NCBI GenBank assembly: GCA_963693085.1
Contig: OY856412.1
Coordinates: 1,128,426,244 to 1,128,490,243, forward strand
Origin: Alisma plantago-aquatica
Taxonomy: Eukaryota > Streptophyta > Magnoliopsida > Alismatales > Alismataceae
Direction of reading: 5' to 3'
Length of the DNA stretch: 64,000 bases
A model generated the notes under the pieces. That model did no database searches. It was given only the letters and a program-made list of their open reading frames with translations, and was not told the DNA's origin. Position numbers and translations under genes: made by a program. Shown here piece after piece: positions 63,806 to 64,000 of this stretch. Within the stretch, counting starts at the first letter, position 1, and each line of letters starts with the position of its first letter.

Positions 63806-64000
63806 TAACTTGGGTAAATTACAATTTGTACCAAAATTGGTGCACAAGTCACCAACAATGTTCAAACAAGTTCAAACTTGGAATTTGGGCTTTCGACAAG
63901 CCACCACTTAGCATCATTCTCTCTCTTATGATGCTAAAACACATGGGGTATATTCAACATGTGACATTTTGCATTATAGCCCCTCAATTTGGGTAAATTG

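Larger units (their letters stand above)
61680..64000 (-). repeat. LTR G2 (minus orientation, cut by window end)
   Basis: Plus strand starts TGTAACGACAG, the reverse complement of an LTR end CTGTCGTTACA. Bases 61680-62432 match G1 56220-56966 inverted and 63808-64000 match G1 52205-52440 inverted. The tandem repeats of G1 are missing and a 1.2-kb unmatched stretch (about 62620-63805) is in their place. No PBS adjoins it. A 142-codon frame (61793-62221) is the same antisense frame as in G1 and is probably chance. Confidence 0.7.

Overview
This is plant nuclear DNA: A+T-rich, with no intact gene. It is built almost entirely from retrotransposons inserted into one another. The evidence for a plant is the set of primer-binding sites complementary to the 3' end of plant initiator methionine tRNA, the Ty3/gypsy-type polypurine tracts, the DUF4283-type LINE remnant, the tRNA-derived SINE and a hAT element with an 8-bp target duplication. 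I cannot name the species. The setting looks like gene-poor, probably methylated, pericentromeric-type chromatin.

Bases 1-47854 are one tandem array of a non-coding LTR retrotransposon, here called family A. Four LTRs of about 3.4 kb share three short internal regions of about 819 bp (LTR-int-LTR-int-LTR-int-LTR). The first LTR is cut by the window edge. It is split by element B (1324-12899, minus strand, TSD GAACG/GAACA) and element C (13578-20558, plus strand, TSD AGGTA). The last LTR is split by element D (32822-46155, minus strand). Smaller insertions sit inside these: a LINE-like poly(A) insertion in a B LTR (11155-12406), a tRNA-derived SINE in a D LTR (35328-35497, 15-bp TSD), a further LTR (E) in the internal region of D, and a non-autonomous hAT element in E (38115-39367, TSD GTCACTTC). 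None of A to E shows a recognisable gag-pol. They would need proteins from other elements to move.

Bases 47855-52046 belong to an older Ty3/gypsy element (F, minus strand) with a decayed gag gene, a primer-binding site and an LTR. From 52047 to the end lie two inverted LTRs of another family, G: G1 at 52047-56966 and G2 from 61680 past the window end. G1 is loaded with tandem repeats, including a 37/74-bp array full of CCAAT/ATTGG motifs. The 4.7 kb between G1 and G2 holds two decayed coding regions, a Gln-rich one and a LINE ORF1 with a DUF4283 domain.

The most informative structural signal is at G. The 5 bp left of G1 (ATAGA) do not match its right flank, but they match, in reverse complement, the flank of the inner end of G2. 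This is what a recombination between two inverted solo LTRs would leave: it would flip the 4.7 kb between them and swap their flanks. It predicts GAAAT just beyond the outer end of G2.

I found no functional host gene, tRNA gene, CRISPR array or virus-like coding region. The short open frames are chance or repeat-driven.
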